From Terriglobia bacterium (GTDB lineage: Bacteria; Acidobacteriota; Terriglobia; Bryobacterales; Bryobacteraceae), in assembly GCA_003175985.1 (NCBI GenBank), contig PSRJ01000299.1:1-55633 (forward strand): DNA of 55,633 bases, given 5' to 3'. The notes beneath the pieces were generated by a model, which worked only from the letters and a program-made list of their open reading frames with translations, did not search any database and was not told where the DNA came from. Numbering within the stretch: the first letter of the stretch is position 1; each line of letters starts with the position of its first letter. Positions 25,881-34,317 of the stretch are shown one piece after another. A program made the translations under genes and the position numbers.

Positions 25881-26180
25881 GCCGGCTTTGGTTTTCAGGC
25901 CGGAAGCAATCAAACTGGCCAAGCCCAATCCACCGCGTTGGGCCAGGAGCACCGATAATTGCTGCTCGGCGAAGTCGCTGGCACAACTGCTCGCGCTGTC
26001 CCCTTCGCCGCCCAGCCATCCGTTGCCGCTCTCGCGCTCGGACCGCAGGATCTGAGCCATAAGTAAAGCCTCGAACTGCTGCGCCGCATCCGTTACTTTG
26101 GCCGGGGTCTGACCAGTGCGGCTTGTGATGTCAGGATTTATGCCGGCGACTGCTGGCAACCGGACCGACAGCTCGCTCAT
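25875..26180 (-). CDS. flgJ: Rod-binding protein (FlgJ N-terminal domain only)
   Basis: 101 residues with the rod-binding core KVTDAAQQFEALLMAQILRS, matching the N-terminal half of FlgJ. The C-terminal muramidase half of enteric FlgJ is absent, so cell-wall opening for rod passage must come from another enzyme. The short form is common outside Gammaproteobacteria. The ATG shares a base with the flgI stop (TGATG), indicating coupling. Last gene of the leftward flgF-G-A-H-I-J operon. Confidence 0.8.
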   Translation of the reverse strand: MSELSVRLPAVAGINPDITSRTGQTPAKVTDAAQQFEALLMAQILRSERESGNGWLGGEGDSASSCASDFAEQQLSVLLAQRGGLGLASLIASGLKTKAGL

Positions 26181-27277
26181 CAAATTACCTCGATTTCCGC
26201 ATCCATGGCGCCGGCTGTGCGCAGGCTTTGCAGGATGCCAATGATATCGCGTGGGGTGGAGCCGATAGCCGCCAGCGCGCGAACCAGTTCCTCGACTGTG
26301 GCGCCTTGCTTGAGCACCACGTTCCGCGCTTTTTCCTCTTTTGCTCCCACGGCGGTCTGGGGCACAACTTCTGTAGAGCCGGGAGCTAGAGGCGGCGGCT
26401 GTGATACGGCGTAGGTGGTCTGAATCTCCACGTTCAAATTGCCGTGCAAAATGGCCACCGGTGCGATGCGGACTTCCTTGCCCAGCACGATGGTCCCTGT
26501 GCGCTCGTTAATCACTACCCGCGCGGGACTATCGGCTTCGACGGACAGATTCTCGAGTTCGGACAGAAATTCCGTGGCGCGGGCGGCATATTCCCCGGGA
26601 ATGGCCACGCTCACCAGTCCGGCGTTTTCCGCCTGGGCCGTGCCATGCGCGGCATTGGTGAACTTCTTATTGATGGCCTCGGTAATGCGCGTAGATGTGG
26701 TAAAGTCCGAGTGTTTCAATTGCAGGCGCACCACCGATTTCGGGGCCAGAGAGGGGGCTGCGCGTTCCACGGATGCGCCGTTGGGCCCCCGCCCGACAGT
26801 CGGGTGGTTGACGCTCTGCGATGTACCGCCCCGGCCGGCTGCAAAGCCGCCGGTGACCACAGGCCCTTGCGCCACGGCGTAGACCTGCCCATCCGCCGCA
26901 CGCAGAGAAGTGAGCAGGAGGACGCCGCCTTGTAAGTTGGCGGCATCTCCCACCGAAGACACCGTCGTATCGATGCGCAGGCCTGGCTGCGCGAATGCCG
27001 GCAGCGTGGCGGTCACCATAACCGCGGCCGTATTCTTGACGCGAATGGCGGTGGGTGACACAGAGATGCCCATGCGCTCCAGCATGTTAGTGAGCGTCTG
27101 GTTGGAAAAAATGGTCTGCTGCCGATCACCGGTCCCGGCCAGACCGACCACAATGCCGTAACCAATCAATTGGTTTTCCCGCACGCCTTCTACGCTGACG
27201 AGGTCCTTCAGGCGGGCCGCATCCGACTTTCCGGCCAGCGCCGCGGCAATCCACAAGACAGTAAAGATCTTTTTCAT
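26180..27277 (-). CDS. flgI: Flagellar P-ring protein FlgI
   Basis: 365 residues, full length. Signal peptide MKKIFTVLWIAAALAGKSDA, then the family start RLKDLVSVEGVRENQLIGYGIVVGLAGTGD and the typical LTNMLERMGISV segment. FlgI assembles the periplasmic P ring around the distal rod, using FlgA as chaperone, and its gene lies just behind those of FlgA and FlgH as expected. It begins 3 nt after flgH. Confidence 0.95.
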   Translation of the reverse strand: MKKIFTVLWIAAALAGKSDAARLKDLVSVEGVRENQLIGYGIVVGLAGTGDRQQTIFSNQTLTNMLERMGISVSPTAIRVKNTAAVMVTATLPAFAQPGLRIDTTVSSVGDAANLQGGVLLLTSLRAADGQVYAVAQGPVVTGGFAAGRGGTSQSVNHPTVGRGPNGASVERAAPSLAPKSVVRLQLKHSDFTTSTRITEAINKKFTNAAHGTAQAENAGLVSVAIPGEYAARATEFLSELENLSVEADSPARVVINERTGTIVLGKEVRIAPVAILHGNLNVEIQTTYAVSQPPPLAPGSTEVVPQTAVGAKEEKARNVVLKQGATVEELVRALAAIGSTPRDIIGILQSLRTAGAMDAEIEVI

Positions 27278-27280
27278 AAA

Positions 27281-27982
27281 TCAGAATGGCAGCAGTCCGA
27301 GCAACAGGCGATAGAGAAAGAAGGGCCGGCGAATGGCATCTCCGACGACGCCCTTCCCATTGACGCGGACTTCGAGTTCGCCCAGGCGGTTCGACCGGAT
27401 GCTGTTGGTCGAGTCGATGTCTGTCGGGCGGGCGACGCCGCGGACAGTGATCGTCTGGCGCTCCGAATTGATCTGGATGTCTTTGGTGGCCTCGATGACG
27501 AGCCCGCCGTTCGGCAAGACGTGCGTCACGCGGGCAGTCACGGTGGTGCTGAGCGTGGTAACGCGGCTGGTTGTGCCTTGGCCTGAGAGTTGCGTATCGC
27601 CAGAGACACCCGCAAGGTTCGCCAGAGGCCCGGTGGCGCGCGTCACTCCCGCGAGGGCGGCTACGGAATTCTTGGTACTCGACGAGCGTTGCGTTTTGGT
27701 GGAGCCGCTCGTCACCGCGGAGGCCTGTTCCGCTACTACGATCGTGAGTACATCATCCACCTGGCTGGCACGCAGGTCGCGAGCGGAATCGGCTAATCGC
27801 GACCCGGCCTGCCAGAGAGAGCCTGGCGTGGGAGCCGCCGCGTCCGCCGACCGCGCGTTGGCTTCCGTAATATAACGGTCCAACGGGGATTGTGGCGGTT
27901 GCGATTGTTTTTCGTGCTTTCCACTTAGCGGCATGGCAGCCAAAAGCGTGGCCAGAAGGATCAACGAATAATGCAGTCTCAT
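27281..27982 (-). CDS. flgH: Flagellar L-ring protein FlgH without lipobox
   Basis: 233 residues. The family core is clear (SLWQAGSRLADSARDLRASQVDDVLTIVV; VTHVLPNGGLVIEATKDIQIN; IRSNRLGELEVRVNGKG). FlgH is normally an outer-membrane lipoprotein, but the signal region MRLHYSLILLATLLAAMPLS has no cysteine, and the whole protein contains none. It therefore cannot be N-acylated by the usual route. The ATG at 27982 overlaps the flgA stop by 4 nt, which fixes the start and excludes a much longer in-frame reading upstream. Confidence 0.9.
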   Translation of the reverse strand: MRLHYSLILLATLLAAMPLSGKHEKQSQPPQSPLDRYITEANARSADAAAPTPGSLWQAGSRLADSARDLRASQVDDVLTIVVAEQASAVTSGSTKTQRSSSTKNSVAALAGVTRATGPLANLAGVSGDTQLSGQGTTSRVTTLSTTVTARVTHVLPNGGLVIEATKDIQINSERQTITVRGVARPTDIDSTNSIRSNRLGELEVRVNGKGVVGDAIRRPFFLYRLLLGLLPF

Positions 27983-28827
27983 GGTTCTACCATCACTTTG
28001 CCCTTTGCGGCGATCCGTCCCAGGAAACGCTTTTGTGAAGCGGGATTGCGGAGCGGGATCACTTCTCCGACGGCCCCTGACTTCTCGGCTACGGCCGCTA
28101 CTTCCAGGTGTGCCGCTCCCCGGACTTCTGCCACGACTGTGTCTCCACGGGTGACATCGACCGGATTCTGCAGTTGCGCGGTACGAATCGCAGAACCCGC
28201 CCGGATCAATACGCGCGGCCATTTCCCGGCGACCTCCCCGATAGAATGTGCCAGGCCCGCCGCGGACGGAGATTCCTCCCGGGTTTCGATACGTAGCAGT
28301 TCCGCCGCAATCGGCGTACCGGGCCGCAAATCGCCGGAAGCGATAACCTGTTCGATCCCAATGCGTGCTCTGACGCGTGCCCAAATGGAGAACCGGTGCG
28401 TGCTGCCGTAGCGCACAGCTCCGTTCCAGAGCGAACCGGAAGGCGTGTCGCGCAATGCCGCGGGAGGAAACTCGATCTCGCCCGACGGTACGGGCTTTCG
28501 GGAGAACTCGAGGATTTCGATGCGCGCTCCCGGCATTGCCGTTTCCAGGACCGTTTGAAGCCTTTCCCGCTCGAGCGGGGCAACCGGCCGCTGGACGCAG
28601 ATATCGTTTTGCGGAACGGTCAGCCCAAACCGCGCGGCCAGCTTTCGTAGTTCCGGCAAGCGGAAGATGCGGACGGCGCCTGGCGCCGGCGCGAGCGCCA
28701 GTGCGGTTTCGGGTGCTACCGACTCCATCCCCGAAAACTCGGGCGCCAGCAGACCGGCAGTGATCCGGTCGGACGCGGGCCCGACCGCGAGACAACCGGC
28801 CAGCAGAACGGACGAGAGCAGAATCAT
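27979..28827 (-). CDS. flgA: P-ring assembly chaperone FlgA
   Basis: 282 residues. The C-terminal SAF-type domain (about 150-280) has the family motifs RVRARIGIEQVIASGDLRPG and RGDTVVAEVRGAAHLEVAA. It escorts FlgI in the periplasm. The signal sequence is odd: MILLSSVLLAGCLAVGPAS has no basic n-region residue and contains LAGC, so Cys12 could be lipidated, which is not typical of FlgA. It overlaps flgG by 4 nt upstream and flgH by 4 nt downstream. Confidence 0.85.
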   Translation of the reverse strand: MILLSSVLLAGCLAVGPASDRITAGLLAPEFSGMESVAPETALALAPAPGAVRIFRLPELRKLAARFGLTVPQNDICVQRPVAPLERERLQTVLETAMPGARIEILEFSRKPVPSGEIEFPPAALRDTPSGSLWNGAVRYGSTHRFSIWARVRARIGIEQVIASGDLRPGTPIAAELLRIETREESPSAAGLAHSIGEVAGKWPRVLIRAGSAIRTAQLQNPVDVTRGDTVVAEVRGAAHLEVAAVAEKSGAVGEVIPLRNPASQKRFLGRIAAKGKVMVEP

Positions 28828-29615
28828 CGCGTGATGTTGTTCAACTGCTGGTACATATTGTCGGCCGCCTGCACCACTTTGGAATTCGCTTCGTATCCCC
28901 GCTGGGCCACGATGAGATTGATGAACTCCTGGACCACCGAGACATTGGACTGCTCCACATAGCCCTGCATCAGGCTTCCCATGCCCTCCTGCCCTCCCGG
29001 CGTACCGACTGTAGCGTCCCCGGAAGCATCGGTCGGGGCATACAAGTTATTACCCAGGCTGTTGAGGCCGGCAGGGTTCTGAAAGTTGGCCAGTTGGATC
29101 TGCCCCGCCTGTTGAGTCGCAGTCTGGTTGGGAAGCGTGTAGGTTACCGTGCCGTCGCCGGCGATGACGATGGCCTGCGCATCGCGCGGGATGGTGATCT
29201 GCGGCTCCAGAGGATCGCCTTCGGAAGTCACGACATTACCGTCTTTGTCGAAATGAAATGTACCGGCGCGGGTGTACGCCAGTTCGCCGTTCGGCCGGCG
29301 GACCTGGAAAAATCCCTTGCCCTGGATCACGACATCCAGGGGATTGTCCGTTTGCGAAAACGAACCCTGGGAAAAGACAATCTCGTTGGAGGAGGCCCGC
29401 GTGCCCAACCCGAGCTGCAGCCCCGTGGGAACTACGGTTTGCTGCCCGGCAGCCGCGCCCGGCTGCACCAGGGTCTGGTACATCAGATCCTGAAACTGCG
29501 CACGCCGCAGTTTGTACCCGACCGTGTTCGCGTTTGCCAGGTTGTTGGCGATGTTGTCTACGTTCATTTGCTGGGCCGTCATGCCGCTGGCGGCGCTGAA
29601 AAGTGCTCGAATCAT
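28824..29615 (-). CDS. flgG: Flagellar distal-rod protein FlgG
   Basis: 263 residues, normal length. N-terminal MIRALFSAASGMTAQQMNVDNIANNLANANTVGYKL and C-terminal GYVEQSNVSVVQEFINLIVAQRGYEANSK are the D0/D1 hallmarks of FlgG. It forms the distal rod through the P and L rings. It follows flgF by 12 nt and overlaps flgA by 4 nt. Confidence 0.95.
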   Translation of the reverse strand: MIRALFSAASGMTAQQMNVDNIANNLANANTVGYKLRRAQFQDLMYQTLVQPGAAAGQQTVVPTGLQLGLGTRASSNEIVFSQGSFSQTDNPLDVVIQGKGFFQVRRPNGELAYTRAGTFHFDKDGNVVTSEGDPLEPQITIPRDAQAIVIAGDGTVTYTLPNQTATQQAGQIQLANFQNPAGLNSLGNNLYAPTDASGDATVGTPGGQEGMGSLMQGYVEQSNVSVVQEFINLIVAQRGYEANSKVVQAADNMYQQLNNITR

Positions 29616-29627
29616 TTCTGCTCCTGT

Positions 29628-30359
29628 CTAACCAACCTTGGCCACCTCCCCGGTGGCGTGCCGATTCATTTCGGCGCTCAACGAGACGGCCTTTTGCAGC
29701 ATTTCAAACTGGCGCATCACGCTGATCAGCCGCACGGCGGCCTCGGCCTGGCCCGTGTTGGAAGCTTCGAGTTGCCCTTGCGTTACGGAGGCTCCGCTGG
29801 CAGGCGCGGCCTGAACGGTGGCGTCCCCTGCACGGAAATAGTTGTTGCCCTGTTTGATCAATCCTTGGGTGCTTGTGAAATCCGCCAGTTCCAGCCGGCC
29901 CGCCACGTTGCCATCGAGCCTCACCGTGCCATCGGCGCCGATTTCCACCGGTCCCGATCCCGGTAAGGTCAACGGCGAACCTCCGGCGCCACGAACCGGA
30001 TACCCTTCGGAGGTAGTGAGCTTGCCGTCGGCGGCCAGCCGAAAACTGCCGTTCCGTGTGTACAAGGGCCCGTGGGGGCCGTTGACCGCGAAAAATCCCC
30101 GGCCCGTCAGGGCGAGATCCAAAGGATTGCCGGTACTGTTCAACAGGCCCTGCGAAAAATCGGTCCAAGGCCGTTCAATGACAGGCATAGTCGCAAGCGC
30201 AGCGGAATCGGCCGCTTCCGGCGCTACGTAGAGACTGTAGAACTCGCGGTCGGACTTGTATCCGCCAGTGGCGGCGTTGGCGATGTTGTTGGCCAGCATC
30301 TCCAGCGATTCCATCCGCGCGCGGAGGCCGCTGGCGGCGATAGCGGTCAAAGGATCCAT
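29628..30359 (-). CDS. flgF: Flagellar proximal-rod protein FlgF
   Basis: 243 residues. The N-terminal MDPLTAIAASGLRARMESLE and LANNIANAATGGYKSDREF resemble FlgF/FlgG D0. The middle LTGRGFFAVNGPHGPLYTRNGSF is the FlgF/G D1 signature, and the C-terminal helix (RLISVMRQFEMLQKAV) is FlgF-type. The start at 30359 is chosen because a sigma-54 site at 30373-30388 puts the transcription start near 30362; in-frame codons at 30371 and 30377 would then lie outside the mRNA. That leaves a leader of about 3 nt. First gene of the leftward rod/ring operon. Confidence 0.85.
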   Translation of the reverse strand: MDPLTAIAASGLRARMESLEMLANNIANAATGGYKSDREFYSLYVAPEAADSAALATMPVIERPWTDFSQGLLNSTGNPLDLALTGRGFFAVNGPHGPLYTRNGSFRLAADGKLTTSEGYPVRGAGGSPLTLPGSGPVEIGADGTVRLDGNVAGRLELADFTSTQGLIKQGNNYFRAGDATVQAAPASGASVTQGQLEASNTGQAEAAVRLISVMRQFEMLQKAVSLSAEMNRHATGEVAKVG

Positions 30360-30372
30360 CGATGGTGGCATT

Positions 30373-30388
30373 TGCAATATGTGTGCCT
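30373..30388 (-). promoter_or_regulatory. Sigma-54 promoter of the flgF-G-A-H-I-J operon
   Basis: On the minus strand the site reads AGGCACACATATTGCA, matching TGGCAC-N5-TTGCW at every fixed position except the first base, with the essential GG-N10-GC spacing. The predicted start is near 30362. A sigma-54 activator gene lies in the same cluster (45357-46715). Confidence 0.7.
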
Positions 30389-30414
30389 AAATGTGGATTC
30401 GGAGCCAAATCTCT

Positions 30415-30511
30415 CAAAACAGGACAGGCACGGACGATATGCGAGGAAGGAGAAGAGCAGCCTCGCGCCAGGTTTTTGGCGCATCCCGGCAACGGCGCCA
30501 TTTTGTTGCCG
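30415..30511 (+). promoter_or_regulatory. Possible sigma-28-like promoter and structured leader ahead of fliK
   Basis: CAAA (30415-30418), 14 nt, GACGATAT (30433-30440) resembles the flaG promoter. Three perfect stems follow: GCGAGG/CCTCGC (30441-30466), GCGCCA/TGGCGC (30465-30482) and CGGCAAC/GTTGCCG (30487-30511). A basic 48-codon frame (30439-30585) spans the same stretch and ends GTGA at the fliK start, so this may be coding rather than RNA structure. Confidence 0.35.
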
Positions 30512-30581
30512 CAGGCCCGCTCACTATCGCATTGAAAAGAGGCGCGCGGCCATTTGGTCTCGCATCTGCAAGCGTCCTGGC

Positions 30582-32213
30582 GTGACCGTGCTGCCGCCGC
30601 TTCCTGCGTTACTCATCGAGCTTTTGCAGGAGTGCCTTAGCGGCCAGTCAGACATTCCGGGCAGCACCCCGTCGGGGCAACCGGACCAATCCACTCCGTT
30701 GCCGGGTCAGGCGCGCCGGCGCCAGGTGTTCTCGGATCTGGTGAATCAGCTGGTTGACCAGGACAAAAAAGATGCGACGGCTTCCGCCAACGCCCCGGCA
30801 CTGCCGATTCCGTTTCCCGTGATGGACCAGCCTCCGAAACAGATTCCCATACTGGTGATACCCGTGGGAATCGGGGCGGCGCAAATTCCCGAACCCGCCG
30901 CGGAGGCCGCTGCCTCAGAAGCCGCGCAACCCGCGGGCAGTGATGCGCGCGATACATCGATCGTGGAAAAGCCGAAACTACCGGCCAATCCTACGGCGGA
31001 GCCGGGTATTTTTGAGCTTGGGATTCCGGCAGATCCGGAACTAAGTATCTCTGCGCCGAAACAGCCGGACCAAGGCACCGTAAAGCCAGTTCCGAAGAAT
31101 GAGCCCGAGAATGGGATCGAGACCGAGCCGCCAGTTCTTTCTGACCCCATTGCATCATCGGCGGAAGTCCGGCGCGTCTCCAGCGAGTCCACTGCCGGGT
31201 CCCGGGCGGTCCGCCCCAAGGTCTCCCCCGAATCCGTCCCCGTTGTCCACCTACCTACTCCGGGGCTTGAGCACACGGCACCTCAACGGAAACTCCGCGA
31301 CCTATTTACTGAGTTCAGTGCGCCGGAGAGCTCCGATGCCACGGATACACCCGCTCCGGCTGCATCGGCCGAGATTCCGAAGAGCGCCGCCCAAAGCGAC
31401 AGCGGAGAAGCAGTCCCGCTTCCACGATCGCCTCTAGCATTTGCCGCACGGCTGGTACCGGGAACTTTGCCGGGCGCTGCCGCGCGCGGGGATGACACTG
31501 GCGCACCGGCGCCGGAATTTCGCGCCGGTCAGGCTGCTTCAGACCCTGCCCCAAAGACTGCGGAACGCCCAGAGCATCCAGAAACAATGCCGGTTGCGCG
31601 GGTTGCATCTCCCAGCCGCTGGCATGAGCAAACGGAGATGGCCGCGGGTTCGGACGGCGAACCGATTACCGCCCGGACCGTTCCGGGCGGGCCCGCTCCC
31701 CCGTTCCGGCCGGATTTCGAGAGCCCCGCGCCCGAGGGGAAGCCTTCACACCAACCGCCGGATGCGCAATCTGCGCGCGCGAACAGTGTACCCGAGGGAG
31801 CCATTCCGGTTTCGCCCGCGAGGGACATACATCTTCATGTCGAGCAGGGCGGGCAACGCGTGGACGTCCGGCTGATCGAAAGAGGCGGAGAAATCCGTGT
31901 AGCAGTGCGCACTCCCGATGCAGGCCTGGCCGGGACATTGCGCGGAGACCTGCCGGCGCTTTCGTCCCGGCTCGAGCAAACGGGCTTCCGCGCCCAAACG
32001 TGGCATCCCGCGGCAGCGCCTGCGTCCTGGTCCCGCACCGCGGAAGGCGGTCCGGCGCAGAATTCGCAAAATGGCGGAAACCCGTTGCGGCAAGGCGGGC
32101 AGCAGCAACAACAGCAAGCGCCCCCGCGGCGCTCCAAACCGGCAGCGGAGGAATCCGCCGCCAATTCACCACAAGGAAAGGAATTTGCATGGTTCGTGTC
32201 TCAGCTTCCCTAA
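30582..32213 (+). CDS. fliK: Flagellar hook-length control protein FliK-like
   Basis: 543 residues from a GTG. The middle (about 30-420) is Pro/Ala/Glu-rich and of low complexity, as in FliK rulers. A conserved C-terminal domain (about 420-490; LHVEQGGQRVDVRLIERGGE) resembles the FliK C-terminal domain that switches export specificity through FlhB. A Gln-rich run of seven and a basic Pro tail follow. FliK is exported and measures hook length. Position directly ahead of flgD and flgE supports the call. The start is uncertain: a GTG six nt later is also possible, and no clear ribosome-binding site is seen. Confidence 0.75.
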   Translation: MTVLPPLPALLIELLQECLSGQSDIPGSTPSGQPDQSTPLPGQARRRQVFSDLVNQLVDQDKKDATASANAPALPIPFPVMDQPPKQIPILVIPVGIGAAQIPEPAAEAAASEAAQPAGSDARDTSIVEKPKLPANPTAEPGIFELGIPADPELSISAPKQPDQGTVKPVPKNEPENGIETEPPVLSDPIASSAEVRRVSSESTAGSRAVRPKVSPESVPVVHLPTPGLEHTAPQRKLRDLFTEFSAPESSDATDTPAPAASAEIPKSAAQSDSGEAVPLPRSPLAFAARLVPGTLPGAAARGDDTGAPAPEFRAGQAASDPAPKTAERPEHPETMPVARVASPSRWHEQTEMAAGSDGEPITARTVPGGPAPPFRPDFESPAPEGKPSHQPPDAQSARANSVPEGAIPVSPARDIHLHVEQGGQRVDVRLIERGGEIRVAVRTPDAGLAGTLRGDLPALSSRLEQTGFRAQTWHPAAAPASWSRTAEGGPAQNSQNGGNPLRQGGQQQQQQAPPRRSKPAAEESAANSPQGKEFAWFVSQLP

Positions 32214-32728
32214 ACCGCGTTCACTACCAGCCGGCGCTTACCCAAAAACGGCAAACGGCCAAGGTGGCGAGCGATTCACCAGGGGCGTCGAATAGCTCCG
32301 CGAGTAGAGACGCCGCCGCCGATTTTCGAGGAATATTTACGTACCGGGCTGGCGCTTCCTCAACGCCTACACCCCCGCCGCCCGCCCCGCCGCCGACGCC
32401 GGAATCCGCGTTCGGTGGAAATCCCTGGCTTACGAACCCGGTGGGGCGTAATCCCGACGGCAGCCTTTTCAACTACAACCCCATCTACTTTGCCACCCCG
32501 GACGCTGCTGCCAAAGTGGCTCAGATGCTGGGCGGCAAGGTAGTGGAAACCACCGAGTTCACCGCGCCCGGCAGTCCGTTCGTGCAGCAGCAGCCGAATC
32601 GTATGATTCAAATGCCCAACGGGCGCATGGTGAATGCCGGCCTGGTGGCGGCATTTTACAGCCATGGCTACCCGCAATCCTACATCGACGGGCTGATCGC
32701 CAAAGAAATTGACGGCACAGCCATTTGA
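32189..32728 (+). CDS. Conserved-position hypothetical flagellar protein between fliK and flgD
   Basis: 179 residues starting at an ATG with AAGGAAAGG 7 nt upstream; it overlaps the fliK end by 25 nt. The N-terminus is polar and disordered with a Pro-rich linker (TPTPPPPAPPPTP). The C-terminal half (about 85-179) looks folded: IYFATPDAAAKVAQMLGGKV, and near the end LVAAFYSHGYPQSYIDGLI. No signal peptide or membrane segment is present. I do not recognise the family. Its place inside the hook-gene run suggests an exported or cytoplasmic hook-assembly factor, but that is inference. Confidence 0.75.
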   Translation: MVRVSASLNRVHYQPALTQKRQTAKVASDSPGASNSSASRDAAADFRGIFTYRAGASSTPTPPPPAPPPTPESAFGGNPWLTNPVGRNPDGSLFNYNPIYFATPDAAAKVAQMLGGKVVETTEFTAPGSPFVQQQPNRMIQMPNGRMVNAGLVAAFYSHGYPQSYIDGLIAKEIDGTAI

Positions 32729-32735
32729 GGAAACC

Positions 32736-33029
32736 ATGACACCCGCGATCAATTCGTCCACCCCTGCTTCAACTTCTACGTCAACCGCCGCTCCCACGAC
32801 CGCCTCCAGTTCGGTGACCAAGAATATGTTTCTGCAACTGCTGGTAGCCCAGCTCAAAAACCAGGACCCTTTGAATCCCGCCGATGGCACGCAGTTTCTT
32901 TCTCAGCTCGCGCAATTTCAGCAGATGGAGCAGTCGGAGAATATGGGCCAGGATATTTCCGCGATGCGCCAGGATCTCGATCAACTGGCGTCGATTGTTC
33001 CGGGCGGGCAGACAGGTACGCAATCTTAA
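32736..33029 (+). CDS. flgD: Hook-capping protein FlgD, short form
   Basis: 97 residues. After a Ser/Thr-rich N-terminus the conserved FlgD core is plain (KNMFLQLLVAQLKNQDPLNP; TQFLSQLAQFQQMEQSENM). The C-terminal Tudor/FnIII-like cap domains of longer FlgD (about 220 residues) are missing, leaving the N-terminal export and scaffold part. GAGGAAA upstream supports the ATG at 32736. It is followed by flgE after 15 nt. Confidence 0.85.
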   Translation: MTPAINSSTPASTSTSTAAPTTASSSVTKNMFLQLLVAQLKNQDPLNPADGTQFLSQLAQFQQMEQSENMGQDISAMRQDLDQLASIVPGGQTGTQS

Positions 33030-33044
33030 ACGGAGAAATGCTCT

Positions 33045-34310
33045 ATGTTTACTTCCTTCTCAACGGCGCTTTCCGCGCTCAACGCCACCTCCACCGCGAT
33101 CGACGTGGTGGGCAATAATCTGGCAAACCTCAACTCCCCGGGTTTCAAAACGAGCCAGGTGGCATTTCGCGACCTGGTGACTCAGTCCCTGGGAGCCGGC
33201 CTGGGTGAGACGCAGGTCGGGTTCGGCACCGGCCAGCCGCTGACCATCCGCCAGTTCACACAAGGCGCCATCCAGACCAGTTCGGGTCTCCTCGATGCGG
33301 CCATACAGGGCGATGGATTCTTCGTCCTGCAAAACAGCGCGGGTAATACGTTGTATACCCGCGCCGGCAACTTCCAGGCAGATAAGGATGGGAACCTGCT
33401 GACCGACACGGGCGACCGCGTACAAGGCTGGACAACCCTGGATCCCGCCACCGGAGCGGTGAATACCAACGGGCCGATCGGTAACATCATCGTCCCTGTC
33501 GGCTCACTGCGCCCGCCGACGGCAACCACGGCCATGACGGTCGATCTCAACCTGAATTCGGCTGCCACCGCCGATTCCACATCCTTGAAAACGGTGCCGC
33601 TAACCGTCATCGACAGCCTGGGCGGGTCGCATATCCTGACACTGGTTTTTCAGAAGACGGGCGCCAATCAGTGGAGCTACAACGTAACCATTCCGGGCGA
33701 GGACGTCACGGGTGGAACACCCGGCACGCCCTTCGACACCGGGGCCACCGGCACTCTGACCTTCGACACCAACGGCAAACTCACCGATCCGGCTGCCGGG
33801 AATCCCATCGCCATCACGGTTGCGGGCCTCGCGGATGGCGCCACGGATTTGAACGTTTCCTGGGGCCTCTATAACACGGATGGCAGCGCCCGCATCACGC
33901 AATTCGCGCAGCCTTCGGCTTCTTCCGCGAGTTCGCAGAATGGCAAAACGGCGGGCCAGTTGGTGCGCGTAGGTCTGGCGGATGGCGGAGGAATTCTGGC
34001 GGGCTACTCCAATGGCGACCAGGTGGTGGTCGGGCAGGTGGCGCTGGCCAACGTGCGCAATCCGGATACGCTGATCGCCTCCGGAAATAATTGCTTTCAA
34101 CTGAGCGCGCGCACGGCGACGCCCTCGGTCGGCGTGCCCGGAACGGGCGGGCGCGGCACCATCGTAGGCGGTTCGATCGAAGCATCCACCGTGGATATCG
34201 CGCGCGAGTTCACGAACCTGATCGTGTACCAGCGCGGCTACGAGGCCAATTCGAAGGTCGTCCAGACCTCCGATCAATTGAGCCAGGACACTATCAACTT
34301 AATCCGGTAA
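33045..34310 (+). CDS. flgE: Flagellar hook protein FlgE
   Basis: 421 residues. The N-terminal FSTALSALNATSTAIDVVGNNLANLNSPGFK and the C-terminal VDIAREFTNLIVYQRGYEANSKVVQT are D0 hallmarks, and GDGFFVLQNSAGNTLYTRAGNF is the conserved D1 strand. The middle contains the variable hook domains (D2). It builds the universal joint outside the outer membrane. Confidence 0.95.
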   Translation: MFTSFSTALSALNATSTAIDVVGNNLANLNSPGFKTSQVAFRDLVTQSLGAGLGETQVGFGTGQPLTIRQFTQGAIQTSSGLLDAAIQGDGFFVLQNSAGNTLYTRAGNFQADKDGNLLTDTGDRVQGWTTLDPATGAVNTNGPIGNIIVPVGSLRPPTATTAMTVDLNLNSAATADSTSLKTVPLTVIDSLGGSHILTLVFQKTGANQWSYNVTIPGEDVTGGTPGTPFDTGATGTLTFDTNGKLTDPAAGNPIAITVAGLADGATDLNVSWGLYNTDGSARITQFAQPSASSASSQNGKTAGQLVRVGLADGGGILAGYSNGDQVVVGQVALANVRNPDTLIASGNNCFQLSARTATPSVGVPGTGGRGTIVGGSIEASTVDIAREFTNLIVYQRGYEANSKVVQTSDQLSQDTINLIR

Positions 34311-34317
34311 CCCGCCG

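Noticed and set aside
32094-32125. CAG/CAA repeat near the end of fliK as a simple-sequence phase-variation tract
   Set aside because: Codons are mixed and triplet-based, so length changes would not shift the frame.
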